Source: Dissophora ornata
Lineage: Eukaryota > Mortierellomycota > Mortierellomycetes > Mortierellales > Mortierellaceae
NCBI GenBank assembly: GCA_025201705.1
Contig: MU616997.1
Span: 1-27,698 of the forward strand
Length of the DNA: 27,698 nt
Direction: 5' to 3'
Each line of letters begins with the position of its first letter. Position 1 is the stretch's first letter. The notes under the pieces are model-generated. The model saw only the letters and a program-made list of their open reading frames with translations, had not been told where the DNA came from and did not search any database. Of the stretch, positions 1 through 12,200 are shown piece after piece. The position numbers and the translations under genes are program-made.

Positions 1-67
1 AAAAAAAAAAAAAAAAGAATAAAAAAAAAGAAAAAGAATAATAAAAAAACGGGTTGGGCAACCCGGA
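1..67 (-). terminator. 3' flank of the RalGAP beta gene: short hairpin followed by T-rich tract
   Basis: Read on the minus strand, two bases after the TAG stop (70-68) there is a perfect 6-bp inverted repeat, CGGGTT/AACCCG with a 4-nt loop (65-50). It is followed by an almost pure T tract (49-1, interrupted by a few A and C). No AATAAA is seen on this strand. The layout resembles a bacterial intrinsic terminator, but in a fungal gene it is more simply a U-rich 3' untranslated region with a small stem. Function is inferred only from position. Confidence 0.35.
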
Positions 68-3000
68 CTACGTCGCAAACATGGACCTGTAAAACTCTGA
101 TATACTCTCTGGCTCGTCCGGTTGATGCATCTGCAGTATTTCCTGAATATATCTCGCCCGCACCGCGCTCGGCTCCGTATACGAGTCTGTCATCATCCGA
201 CACGCCTTGTCCGCAGAGATGGCCGTATTCCGCACAAGACTACCCAGCGAGTGTCTCGATACCAGCATCCCATCTGCCAGCGGCCCAATCATCAGCGGAT
301 TGGCCGCCAAACGCACTGATCCCGCAGTCGTGTGTGCACCTTGGATCAAGATCCTGATCCAGAACAACCCTCCAGCTGAATCGCCCTCGAGCGGGTGGAT
401 CAGAATAAAGATCATGACGTTCTGGTCGATCAATGGTAACACGTTGACCATCCGTTCCCGATCCTCTATCCAAACAATCGCTACTTGATCTTGCGCATTA
501 ACGGACCGGAACCGATCCACGACTCGATGATCTTGCATCATGGACATCTCCGAGCTAGAGGGCCGAATCAAATATGGGACATGGAAGATAACCTCGCAGT
601 TGCGATCTGCAAAATAAGGTGTCGTTTGGCACAGCTCCTTGTTCAGGTTTCCAAGGTATCCGGTGTGGGTCTCGACCTGGATCGGCCATCCAAGGCAGTC
701 TAGGAACCGCGAAAAGTCCTTGGAAACCCCACCTGGTGAGCCATGAATCAGCTCATCATATCCAATATCACCCGACTGAGCAAAATACACGCTCACGCCA
801 ATGCAGTCTCTCCTAAGTTATTAAATAAGCACAAATAAGTCTTCCATACTCTTGTCTTCAAAACAACAATCCACAACTTATCACCGCAAGGTTGGTTATA
901 GGAAGCATACTCTTTCAAGTCATCAAGGAACTGCAGTTCAGCCAGCAGACGCTCCGAAAGATGCAAGGGCACGATGCGCGATCTATTCTCCAGTGTCAGA
1001 TATCCCATTTGCGCCATCAAGATCCTAAAGACATTTGATCTATGAGCAAGCAAAAAGGACAACTGTTTAGCATTGTGTTTACTGATTTCGCCGCCACATG
1101 ATAACCCTACTCCCATTATAAAGACGAACTGAGGAGGGGTCACTTACTCTGTGGCTTGGACAGATTGCTGCGAGGAATGTTCAATTTCAACTTCACCGGG
1201 CTCAAATGCGGTCCTTTGAGGCGTCATTACTGCAGAATCAACCGACCCGACGACTTCATCTCTGAGGTCAACAATACTCTTTGTAGGGCGCACATATCGC
1301 TGGAGCCCAATACTACTCTCGTCTGCAGCCTCGACCGAGAGGACTTTGGGCCCATCATTAGAGCCAGCCAAAAGCTGATCTTCTGGCGGGCATGGTTCGG
1401 ACAGCTGGTCAGGGTCGACCTCTGCCTCTTGTATAGTTACTCGGATATGGCTTTGGCGACTTTCTTTTGCAGATCCGTTGTTCTCAAGATGGCCCATGCG
1501 CACTTTCCACGAGTTCTTGCCACCAGAGTCTCTCATCGTGACTACGACAAAAGGTCCGTTATCATCCACAAAACCCTTTGCGTTTTTATCAGTCGCCGGC
1601 ACACTTAAGACCTGGCAGCATCCCAGGATGATCCGCCGGTCCAGCAAAAAGTATCGCACAGGGCCTGTCGAGTCTGCTCCTGGAGACGAATGAACAGAAT
1701 TGGCCTGACGATATTGATGCTGTTTATACTGATGCTCAAGCGGTTCAAAGTCGACACGGTCCTTGAGATTAGCGAGGCTAGTCCTATTTTGAGAAACATC
1801 GTTCCACAGCGTCGACATCCTGCTTGGTCCAATGTCATCAGTCCAGACTGGAAAGTTGCCAAGCTGATTCGCAAACTGAATCATTGCCATCTCCGCTGCA
1901 TGCTGGATCGAGATCAAGTCTTGTCGAGAAGCTTTTACATTTCCTGAGATTGATGAGCTGGCTGATCTGTTCTTGCGACTCTCTCTGTCCTTTTTGAACT
2001 CTTGGTGCAGGATCTTGATCGGCCCTGGGTACTTGTTATTGACCTGGAAGAGCTTCACACCGCTATTGCTCAAAGGCTTGCCCAGAGACAGTGGCGCTCC
2101 CACGGCTGAGATCATAGCATTGCCCGCAGCGCCTCCTCCCCATCGTCGCTTCTCCTGTGGTGGCTTTGGTGCAGCGGCAGCAGCTTCTTGTTCTTCCACC
2201 CTTTCCACAATGTGGAGTCCACTGCTGATAGAACTGATCACCGCCAGATGACAGTCTTGGTCGCCCACAATCCATTGTCCTGCAAGGATCCATTGCAGCA
2301 TGCATTCATAGGCTCGTACAACCAAGGTGTGTGTGGTCGTCAATACAGCATGGTTAGCCAGGAGCGCATCCACGTATCTGCAAAGCGCCAGCACAAGTTC
2401 ACGGGCGCAACTCTACAAGTGGACATTTCCAAACACATATGTGCAGTGAGTGTGTGAGCTATGCTTCCGCGCTGCTTGCGTTTGATACCCTGAACGGGAA
2501 CAATAAAATACCTTGCTGTCCCGCCTCACATATTCATACAGCCCTGCACACCCAACAAGCACATCAAAGGCGCAAAGAGCGACATCCGCCGGAACTTGGA
2601 TTGTCATGATCTAGAGAATTGTCCAATAAAGATGCATGTCAACCAAAGGAATGGATCGTTAGCCACGAAATTGGAGTAGCGTTAACATAATATAGTCCGC
2701 CTGGGTTCTACCTTTTCCTGGATCGTTTTTACTACTACACCAACCAGTCCAGGGCAGAATGCCACATCTTCATATACGTAAACCTCGATCAGATGAAGCA
2801 AGTAACGCAGATTGAAAGACGAAGTCTCAGTCTCAAGGCAGTTCAGAAGCATCTCCAGAATATAGTACTTGAGCGTTGTGAATCGTTTCGTGGTTGGGAT
2901 TGGTCCATCTGTTGGTGCATCCGTAGTATAAAGTACTCGGATCTGGTCAAGTAAAAAAAAAACCCCCCTCCTTCCGTGATTAGAAACACAAGTCTGTACA

Positions 3001-5187
3001 AGTTGCTCTGACAGGGGGAACCAGCACAATACCTACCAGCTGAGCCAAGATTTCTTTATCCTCCCGACCACCCTTGCCACCAAGCGCCATGTTGGCTGAT
3101 TTTGAGAGTCCCGTATTCCAGCCTTCCTTCAGCTCTACTTTTTCAAAGTGATTGGGGAGGCACATAATGCACCCAGCGACCTTCAAAGCTGCCAGATGCA
3201 GGTCCTCAAGAACTTGCTTCTGTTTTTCCTGACTCATGTAGCCGATCGCTACACGGACCTGACCGCTCATTGCCATCCGGATACCGATTACGAAATCGGG
3301 CACCATCATCCGCACACCCTCCAGCTCGCTCGTAAACAGCTCTGCAGAATGAGACAAGATGGTTGGTAGCGACGTCTCACTCCGGAGACCAATTGACAAT
3401 GCTTCGTAGAAACGCTCGGTATAGATACGAAGAAACGCTCTGGATGAGGGCTGGGGTTTACTGAAGATTCTACACAGCACGCCAAAGGCAGATGCCTGCG
3501 CTTCGTGGTGACTGTCTGCGGGGTACTGTGGATTGAAGGCTTGCCGTTGTGAGACATAGGGCACTGATGTTGGTTCCGGGATCGGGAGCGAGGATACCTC
3601 AAAGAGCCACGCGCCAAACATGTGCATGATTGTATTGCCGTCCGGTGAGGTCGGTTTGCTGGGTATTGAAGACGAAGAAGAGGTCGGCTTGTAGTTGGCA
3701 TTGGAGGAGTTGGAGTATGAGAGCGAAGAAGACGAAAAGATGTCGGTTGGGGTGGACGGCAAGGGTGGCGAACCGGGTATAGCGGATTGACCGTTGGAGG
3801 CTCCAACACTTAGGAACGTTTCCACCATCCTGCCAATCCCATTGACGGCCGCCAGAGAGTTCGTGGGGGTGAGTTTTGCGGGGCTTTCGAGCAGGTAAAT
3901 GACTCTATGCCATGCATAGAGAGCAAAATCCGCCTGCAGATCCAGCCCGATATTATATCCGCCAACATTCAAGTGCACAACGTTTGTGCCCTGTCCTGGT
4001 CCATAGAGCAGCCTGATGACTCTTTGACACAGTCCAAGAGAACTTGCGGCCCATTGATGCAAGACCGGTATCCGGTGTGTCCAGCCATTGAAGCATTGCT
4101 TGAGGATATCCCACATGTGGACCTGTCGAATGTTGGATCTAAGCCAGAGCTCAAACAGGACTCTGAGCAGGTGCTCACAAAGATCATCACTCATCTTACA
4201 ATGCTCTGGCATCAACGCCGAAGACTTGACAGTCTGCTCTCGGAGCAGACTGTCCGTGATCCCCAAAATCACCTTTAGTAGCACTTCCCAGGTTTCTTCT
4301 GAAAAGGTGTTTCCGAACTGCCGGCCGGCCATGGTCAAGACGGTAAGCACTTTTTTGCATAACTCAATATGTCGCTGTATCAGGACGCCCATGGGGACTT
4401 GAGATGCTGATGACACATGGGATGAATTGTATGAGGAGGATGTGGACTGATATGTATTCGGTAGCGGTGTCGTAGGATGGCGATGGTGGTGAAGTTGACT
4501 GACACCAGGAGAAGGCGGTGTCGTGGGTCGGACCTGGAACAGCAGCGAGTAGTGGTGGAACATTGTCTATTACAGGTGTGGCTCGAATGTTAGCATAACT
4601 AGTTGGCTGGAAAGGCGTGTACCGGACGCAACTCTTGTGGCTAGGAATCTATGGGAAAGGGAGGGACATGCCTGATAAAGAAGCTGCTCATCTGTAGTTC
4701 CTGCTGCTTGGCGAAAGGCTAATGGCCTCATTTGAGGCTCAAAGAGCCATTGAGAGTACAGCTGTGTGGTTTCCTGAGCAATCGACAGTTCCTCGAGCGG
4801 AAGCGCAAAGCCCTGGCCTAATACCTCCATGGCCCAGCGCATGTGAGCCATGGATGACAGCAGCGATAGATCCGAGGTGACGAGAAGAGTCGAGGTAACC
4901 TCGGTAATGAGCTTCATTTTGACAGGCAGCGGGAAACGTGCCAGGACATTGGAAACTGATAAGGCAAAAGATGTGTCTGTTAGTCCTACATTTCCTACAT
5001 TCATGTTTCAAATAGATAATCGTCCACCAAACAGGCTTTTCCAGGCTCCAACGATCCGAAGAAAGCAAAAGGACAGCTTGGGGGAAAGAAACAAGGTCCG
5101 CGCTTGGCTGGGGGAGAGAGAGCGTGGAAACAGCGTACCTGGATCGTGTCTGAGTAGGCCCAGCTGGGCTATCCAGTCCAGAAACAT
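68..5187 (-). CDS. RALGAPB: Ral GTPase-activating protein subunit beta homologue (8 exons, 1443 aa)
   Basis: Exons: 5187-5139, 4955-4672, 4566-3037, 2942-2712, 2610-2512, 2412-1148, 1039-911, 812-68; they sum to 4332 nt in one frame. The start gives MFLDWIAQLG, comparable to the MYSEW start of animal RalGAP beta. Other family hallmarks are ETWEVLL (about residues 202-208), MFGAWLFE, RYFLLDRRIIL, and a C-terminal Rap/Ran-GAP-like region (about 1155-1440) containing FILIHPL, PLADGMLVSRHSLG and FYRSMF. Length is close to the human protein (about 1490 aa). In animals the beta subunit binds a catalytic alpha subunit to form a TSC-like complex that stimulates GTP hydrolysis by Ral-family GTPases; the fungal target is not known from this sequence. 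The asparagine-thumb G-N-D of active GAPs appears as A-Q-D (about 1301-1303), in keeping with a non-catalytic subunit. Intron 2 uses a GC donor. Family assignment is firm; single exon edges are less so. Confidence 0.9.
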
Positions 5188-5367
5188 TCTCCTGGCTCAA
5201 GTGCTGGATGGTCTAGGACGGATGCAGTGCCCCGCCGTCGTTGCTGCAACGGCGTGTGTGTAGGTGCGGAGGGACAAGGAGTGTATCTGCGGCGCAAGGT
5301 AGAAGCGAGGTTTTGTTGTGGCAGCAGCCGGCGGAGCTTCTTGTGGCAGTGGCGAAAAGGAATAGTC

Positions 5368-5384
5368 GTGGTGGCGGTGGTGGC

Positions 5385-5422
<38 letters not shown>
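5368..5422. repeat. GGT/GGC then GTA triplet microsatellite
   Basis: A run of GGT/GGC triplets turns into about ten perfect GTA units (5392-5422), then decays into imperfect AGA/AGTAGTGG. It lies about 200 bp upstream of the RalGAP beta start, in non-coding DNA. Confidence 0.85.
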
Positions 5423-5744
5423 AAGTAGTGGCGCTAGTGAAGAAAGAGCTTGTGCAGGGCAAGGATGTCGATTTGTGGCTGTTCCTGGATTCTGGAAGCT
5501 TAATAGGCGGGACACACGAGAAGAGCGATGGGTTGTCACGCGTGGTAGATGGATGGTGGATGGTGGATGGTAGGATGGTGATGGTGACGGGGTATATGGG
5601 CAAGGACAAGGATGGGGGAACGAGTGATGGAATGGAGAGATTAGATGGAGGGATGATGGAGAGTGCGTGTGTGTGTGTGTGTTCAGAAGAGAGAGAGAGA
5701 GAGAAGAGTGCGAGTGAGGACAGAGCAGAGAGAGAGGAGAGAAC

Positions 5745-5776
<32 letters not shown>

Positions 5777-5815
5777 GCGTGTGTGTCCGTGTTTGTGTCC
5801 GTGTGTGTCCTACCT
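5745..5815. repeat. GT dinucleotide microsatellite
   Basis: A near-perfect GT run (5745-5771) is followed by interrupted GCGT, GTCC and GTTT variants. It sits between a GA-rich tract and the pyrimidine-rich UBR1 leader and is likely to be length-polymorphic. Confidence 0.85.
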
Positions 5816-6221
5816 ACTGCCTCTGCAAATGCATGCCAGACATGCCTTTCTCAAATCAATGGGCTTTGCCTGGCTTTCTTGCGCCGTGTGGCTTACTCCT
5901 CCTCCTCCTCTCTCTCTACCCATCCGCCGCCCATTGACCGTCCTTTCCTTTCTCTCTCTTTTCTCTCTTCTCTCCTCTCCTTCTCTTGCATCCCTTCCGT
6001 GCCGACCTGCTGCTCCATCCTGCTCCATCCCCCATCCTCCCTCTCCGCGCCACCAGCTCGACACAGCCCCGGCCACTATCTCTCTACTCACTCGCTTCCC
6101 CCGTCATTCCCACCGCACGCACCCACGAGACTCAGACTCACGTACACACACACACCCACACTCTCTCCACACTCGCCAGCACAAGCTCCTGCGACTGGTT
6201 TCCTAACCGAATCCACCCTCA

Positions 6222-9200
6222 ATGGACTCCCCGCTGCGCGCTTACCTGCGTGATGCCGCTCGCAAGTTCGGCTACCTGCTCTCGGACCAGGCCCAGCGCG
6301 AGATCAACTCGGAGCTCTATGCCGCCCTCTGGGACAACAATGACGAGTTCCTTCACAACTACTTCCCTTACTTTGTCGAGGCCAGGCAAAACGGCGTCAC
6401 CGTTCTGACCGACAATGGCGACGACGAGTACTCTCCCTCGGCCCGAGGACAGGCATGCGGACACACCTTCAAGATGGGCGAGGGCGTCTTCCGCTGCAGG
6501 TAACAAAGTCTCTTTTTGCTGATTTGTCTACATCTACACATCTGGTGTCCCGGCTCAAAATATTACCTTAGTTACGTTAATATACGCGTAATCTGGCCGT
6601 ACACCACCACCATACACGCACTAACTCTCTATTGTTGTTGTTGTTGATGTTGTTGCCGTTGTTAATCAAATATATCTACATATCTGTATATCAAAGGACC
6701 TGTGCACTCGACGAGACCTGTGTCTTCTGTCTCCGATGCTTCCATGGAACAAACCACGAGGGCCATGACACCTCCTTCTCAGTAAACGCCAGCGGCGGTG
6801 GCTGCTGCGACTGCGGCGACTCGGAGGCGTGGAAGGTCGATCTCGATTGCATCTATCACTCTGCAAAAAACAATCCCCAAGGCGAGAATGATCCCAAGAA
6901 CCTCGAGTATCCACCCGAGGTCGCCGCCTCAATTCGCAAGACCATCGCCACCGTCCTCGACTTCATCATTGACACCATGACTACCTCGCCCGAAAACATG
7001 AATGGCACTCGTGTGGGCAAGGAGCAGATCCAGCGCGACGCTGTCGACGCAGGAAACATTGCGGGCGAGACCACAGATCTGGAAGAAATGGACTTTGTGT
7101 GCATTCTCTGGAACGATGAGGACCACTCCTTCACAGACGTCATTAACCGCGTCGCGGAAACAACTGGCATGACCTCGACCTATGCAAGAAAGATTGCAGA
7201 GACTGTTGACACTCAGGTTAGAGAAGGTTTATTATTACTTCAATTGCAAGTCTGTCGAAAAATGCATGTCTCGCGTTCCAGCAACTACGTTATCTAACGT
7301 TCGCTATCCTTTTTTTTTTCCTTTTTTTTTTTTTTTTTTTTTTTTGACATTAGGGTCGGGCAATTGTAGAAGTATCAAGCGATATTCCGAGGCTCATGGA
7401 AATTGCCAGCAGCTTGGCCGATATCGGACTTGTTGTCAGTATTCGTTCAGCTAGAGAGACGTTCAAAGAACAGCTGTGCGATGTTTGCATTTCATTCTTG
7501 AAATCCCTTGCCTATGTAAAAGGAGGAGCCGTCTCTCAGAAACAATCCCTTACTATCCGCGAGATCATCTGTGAGGAACTGTGCAGCGAATGGCGTCGGA
7601 AACCCAATAAGAACAGTACGATGAACCAGCAAGACACAGTCGTTGAAATGGAGGACGACTTTATCGACATCGTAGGCGTCAACCCTGAGGACGAAGCCCG
7701 AACGGCCATGGCACACGAATTGGACATCGATGAGGATATGGACGTTTCTAGTTCACATCACGAAGATTCTGCAGACGGTGCGGCAGCAATCCGATCGCAT
7801 ACTGGATTCAATCGGGACGGCGACTCGGAGATGGCGTCAGCTGGACATGACGAGGACACACTGATGCTGGAGATGTCAAGCGCAGACAATGCTGATTTTC
7901 ACTCTACCGACCCCTTTGCCAAGAGTGCCAGGGCCGGCCCGCCTCATCGCAAGCTGAGGATAGACTGGCTTCTGCTGCTTGATCTCAAGTTTTGGAAACT
8001 GCCTCGAGCGAGCCTGCGTGAGGTCTACATTGGCACATTGGTGTTGAGTCCAAAATACAAAAAGTTTATGGGTAAGGAACACAAGAGTTGAAAAATGCAT
8101 GGCTTCGAGTGGTATCCCTTTCTTCATCTCAGCCGCGGAACCCATGCGTTGACACTCAACATTTGTTGGTTTTTTTTTTAAATACTTTATTGGAATTGGA
8201 ATAGCGGTGCGATTTGCCTTCAACTATCTCAAGATCGCAAGAGCTTTCCTCGTCGTGGATAGGGAGCCAGAACTGAGTATCATTCTTTTCTCGGTTCAGC
8301 TGTTCACTGTTCCAACTATCGCAGAGATGCTGGCGCGCGAACACAACTTCGTCTACATCCTTTGTCAAATCCTCATCTCATTTTTCCAAGGACCCAACTA
8401 CAACGGTGGGCCAATCAACTGCAACCTACCACCGTTTGAAAACCGCCGCTACTTCCACATCTTTCACGACTTCCGTTACATCTTGGCGAACGATGCTGTC
8501 AAGCAGATCGTTGCCAACCGCCCAGCATACCAGACCCAAATGATTGAGTGCCTCAACATGTTCCAGGGTATGCATCCCAACACACGCTACTCGATTGACC
8601 ACATCGAATTCGAGGCCAATACCTGGGTGAACGCCTTCAATGTGACTCTACAGCTGTACAAGTGCTGCCGTCAGTTCTCGGACTGCTTCACCTCGAACAA
8701 TGTCGTCTTGACACAGGTGCTTGCCCGGACAGTGAAAAAGATCTATGAGTGGTGTGACAAGCACGAGGAGGAGATGGCTGTGAACGATGATGCCCAGTCA
8801 CTTCATCTACTACCACCCCAAACACAAGCACAGCCTACACAGGATCAGACCCTCATGGACACTGGAGGCATGCCTGGCGCCAATCCAGCAGTGACGACAA
8901 CAACCACAATTCAGAGGCCGCCAGTCCCAAGCCCTGCCCGCCGGACTATGGTGCATACCATCACTATGCCCACGACTCCGACCACAACCTTTGAAGTGAT
9001 TGAATACACTGTGTCTGCTCAGCCTGTTGCATTCCATCATCCCCTGCACTGGTTCTTGGCTGATTTGTTGGAGAGTGTAGACTTTTTGGACTCCAAGGAG
9101 TTGCAAAAGTTGGGGTTTGAGTCGTTCCGCAAGATGATGCTCCAGTTTGTCGGAGACGAACACGATTCCGAAGAGAGGCGGATGTTCAAATTGCGCGAGA

Positions 9201-12200
9201 TTTTTGATTACCCTCTGCGAGGTAACAAAAAAAAACATGAAGAAACCGACGCCTTGTCTATGCGTTTTAACTTTTAGTAGTAGAGCTAACCTTTATCTTG
9301 TCGTATCTTTAGTGTGCGTCTTGATGGCTCAAATCAAGGCCAATGTGTGGGTAAGAAACGGATTTGTCATCCGCACACAGGCGCAGTACTATCGTGAAGT
9401 ATCGCTTCGGGAGAACACATACGACTCGGACATATTCTTGTTGCAGGTTGCCCTTGTCCTCTTTGAGCCGGAACACTTCCTTGTCACCTTCCTAGACAGA
9501 TTCGAGCTCTTGGATTGGTTCTCTGGACAGCGAGAGCACAACACGTACGATCTTCTCCAGATTGTATTTATGGCCGAGGAGCTTCTTACACTCCTCATCG
9601 TCTGCGTCTCGGACAGAGTGAACACTGCAGGATTCACAATCGAGCAGGAAATTAGGCGCGAGATTGTCCACGGCCTGTGCTTGAAGCCAATCGCGTATTC
9701 GGAGCTGACTAAGCGCATCCCCGAGCGTTTGACGGAGCACGCCAAGTTTGATGACATACTCAAGGAACTGGCTTCCTACCGTGCGCCGGACGGCATTACT
9801 GACCATGGATTGTACGAGCTCAAGGACCAGTTCTTTGACGAGGTTGATCCGTATTTTATCCACTTTTCAAGAAACAACAGCGAAGAGGCTGAAGAGATTC
9901 TCAAAAGCCGCATTGTCAAGAAGAGCGGCAATAAGATCAAGTCGCCTCAGATCCTGCCCAAGCTGTCCAAGATTGAGCGCGGTCCCTTCCAGACTCTGGG
10001 CAACATGATGCACACCAAGGTCATGACCCAGATCCTATTCTACACCTTCTGGAATGTCAAGGCGGAGCCCAAGATCAAGTCTGACACGATCATTGACCAG
10101 GCCGCGTATCTGATGCAGATCGCCATTCTGGACCCAAATAACGATGCTACCCGAAGCCATGCTCAGGACACTGACGTCGAGTCCTCTGGTCAGGGCATGG
10201 CAGGATTCATGCGTCATGCGACATTTGAAAAGTTCCCTGTCATTGTGAACGGAAACGAGAAGATCCGGTTGTCGTTGCTCTCCATCTTGATACAGCGAGC
10301 CGACGATCCTGCGTACAAGAGCATCCAGCCGAAGTTGAACTTTGTACTGAACAAGTTTCATGAAATCGGTTCTACCGAGGCAAAGACCATTGTCGGCCAC
10401 TGGAAGGCATCCAAGGGTCCCTCTGAAAGCGAGGACGCCGGCACGAGCGAAATGGAGGAGGCAGAGCGCAAAAAGAAGGCAAACCAGGAGCGCCAGGCAA
10501 AGATCATGGCCCAATTTGCCCAGGCACAACAAAGTTTCATGTCTCTGAACGAGGATCTTTACGATTCTGACGAGGATGAGTACGCGAAATCCGTCATCGA
10601 GGACGAGGAAAACATTGAACTTGGGGCTCAGAAGATTGCAGAGACCATCTGGCATTATCCCACCGGCACCTGCATTGTCTGTCAGGAGGAGATGACACAG
10701 TCCAGCGAGTATGGAATGCTGGCTTATGTTCAGCCATCGCATGTTCTTCGACAGACACCGATGAAAGATCCCCAGTTTTTGTTAGAAGCTGTCGTCTCCC
10801 CACTGAGTCTTGACGTGTCTGCCACATCCGTCCGTCCATTCGGTATCGCCTCCAACTTTGAGAAACACACCACTAACTTTGAAAAGAAGGCAGATCCTGT
10901 CCCAGAATCTTCTGATTCGACCATGAAGCAAGAAAAGTCGACCGGACCAATGCCGCACCCATACAAACCCCAGCGAGTCGCCAGAGGATTCCCGGCGACC
11001 TCCCACAGACGTGGCCTTTACTCCTCGAGCTGTGGACATCTCATGCATATCAAATGTTTTGATACCTATGTTCGTTCGCTGCAACAGCGCCATGAGGCTC
11101 AGCATAACCGCAACCATCCAGAAGATCCTTCCCAACGCGAATACATGTGTCCACTCTGCAAGTCGCTTGGAAACCTGCTACTGCCTATTATCTGGAAAGG
11201 CAAGAAGCAGACCTATCCTGGCGTGCTGATCTCTGCGAACAGCAATTCGTCTCAGGACTGGCTTAAAACTGATGCAGTGACAACGCTAAGCCAGCTCACA
11301 AAGGACATAAAGGAGGCGTCATTGAAGATCGACCCTGATTCATATCGATATTCGCGACCTGGCGAGGGACTGGTGGTTATGGGCAAAGGAAGAAGGAATA
11401 GCCGCACTCAGAGCGTGATTGGGGTTGTTCAGAGCCTGATACGTACACCACACCTCAACGCGCCGTACATGAGAGGCGCCAACGGTACTCCAGGCTACCA
11501 AGACCTGCTATACCAAAATCAGCCAGGAGTCTACGGAAGCTCATCCTCAGCAGGACCGATTTCGCAGGCCCTGGAGCCGGGCGAATCGGATGCGATCAAG
11601 GCGATGTATAATCGCCTGGCGGAGGTTTTCCACATGAACCATAAGGATCTTTTGCGGCCGGACGAGTTTATGGCATATAGCCAGAGCCCGAACCAGATTG
11701 GGGAGATTGATGTTATGTGGGAGGCGTTCGCGTACACAATCTCTTGCGTCGAGATCACCCAGCGAGGTGTCAATGCAGCCAATGGCACATCGACGTTGAT
11801 TGCAGGCATCCAGCAGCAGACACTTACGCTTCTCCGCATGTCGGCGGACACGATTTTGTCATATACCTCCATGATGGTCAACCGTCCTGAAAACCGACTG
11901 CGTCTGATGCAGACGAGTTGGGAGCGACTTGGAAAGATTCTGCAGGGACATCCAGGACTGGATCAAAAGGACTATGGCGGGCAACACACCGCCGCGAAAC
12001 CACTGCTGTTGGATGATCCTTTTTTCATCCTGACCGAGCTGGCACTTCATCCTCTCCCAGGCAATGTCGAGCCCAGTCACCTTTTAGAAATCCTTCTGGT
12101 CGCAGAGATCGTCAAGACAGTTGCAGCATTTGCGACGACCGATATTGAGCGTCTGCTCGTAGCGGAACCTCGCATTTTAGCGTACACGGAACATACACTT

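Larger units (their letters stand above)
5188..6221. promoter_or_regulatory. Divergent promoter region between RALGAPB and UBR1, microsatellite-rich
   Basis: This gene-free kilobase separates two head-to-head starts (5187 minus, 6222 plus). It is dominated by simple repeats: GGT/GGC triplets then GTA triplets (about 5368-5422), GGAT/GATG-rich repeats (about 5545-5600), GT runs (about 5667-5681 and 5745-5771), GA runs (about 5690-5740), a long CT-rich tract (about 5896-6000) and CA repeats (about 6144-6154). The pyrimidine tract before the UBR1 ATG is typical of fungal core promoters or leaders. Long open frames here are products of the repeats. No clear TATA box was found. Confidence 0.6.

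Noticed and set aside
3306..3809. 167-aa open frame overlapping RalGAP beta exon 3 in another frame
   Set aside because: The overlapping frame has the RalGAP beta motifs; this one is Pro/Arg/Ser-rich noise.
5227..5937. 236-aa open frame in the RALGAPB-UBR1 spacer
   Set aside because: Its sequence is mostly translated microsatellite (Val and Cys-Val runs) in a promoter region.
10035..10742. 235-aa open frame antisense to UBR1
   Set aside because: Shadow of the UBR1 exon 5 reading frame, with no recognisable motif or start context.
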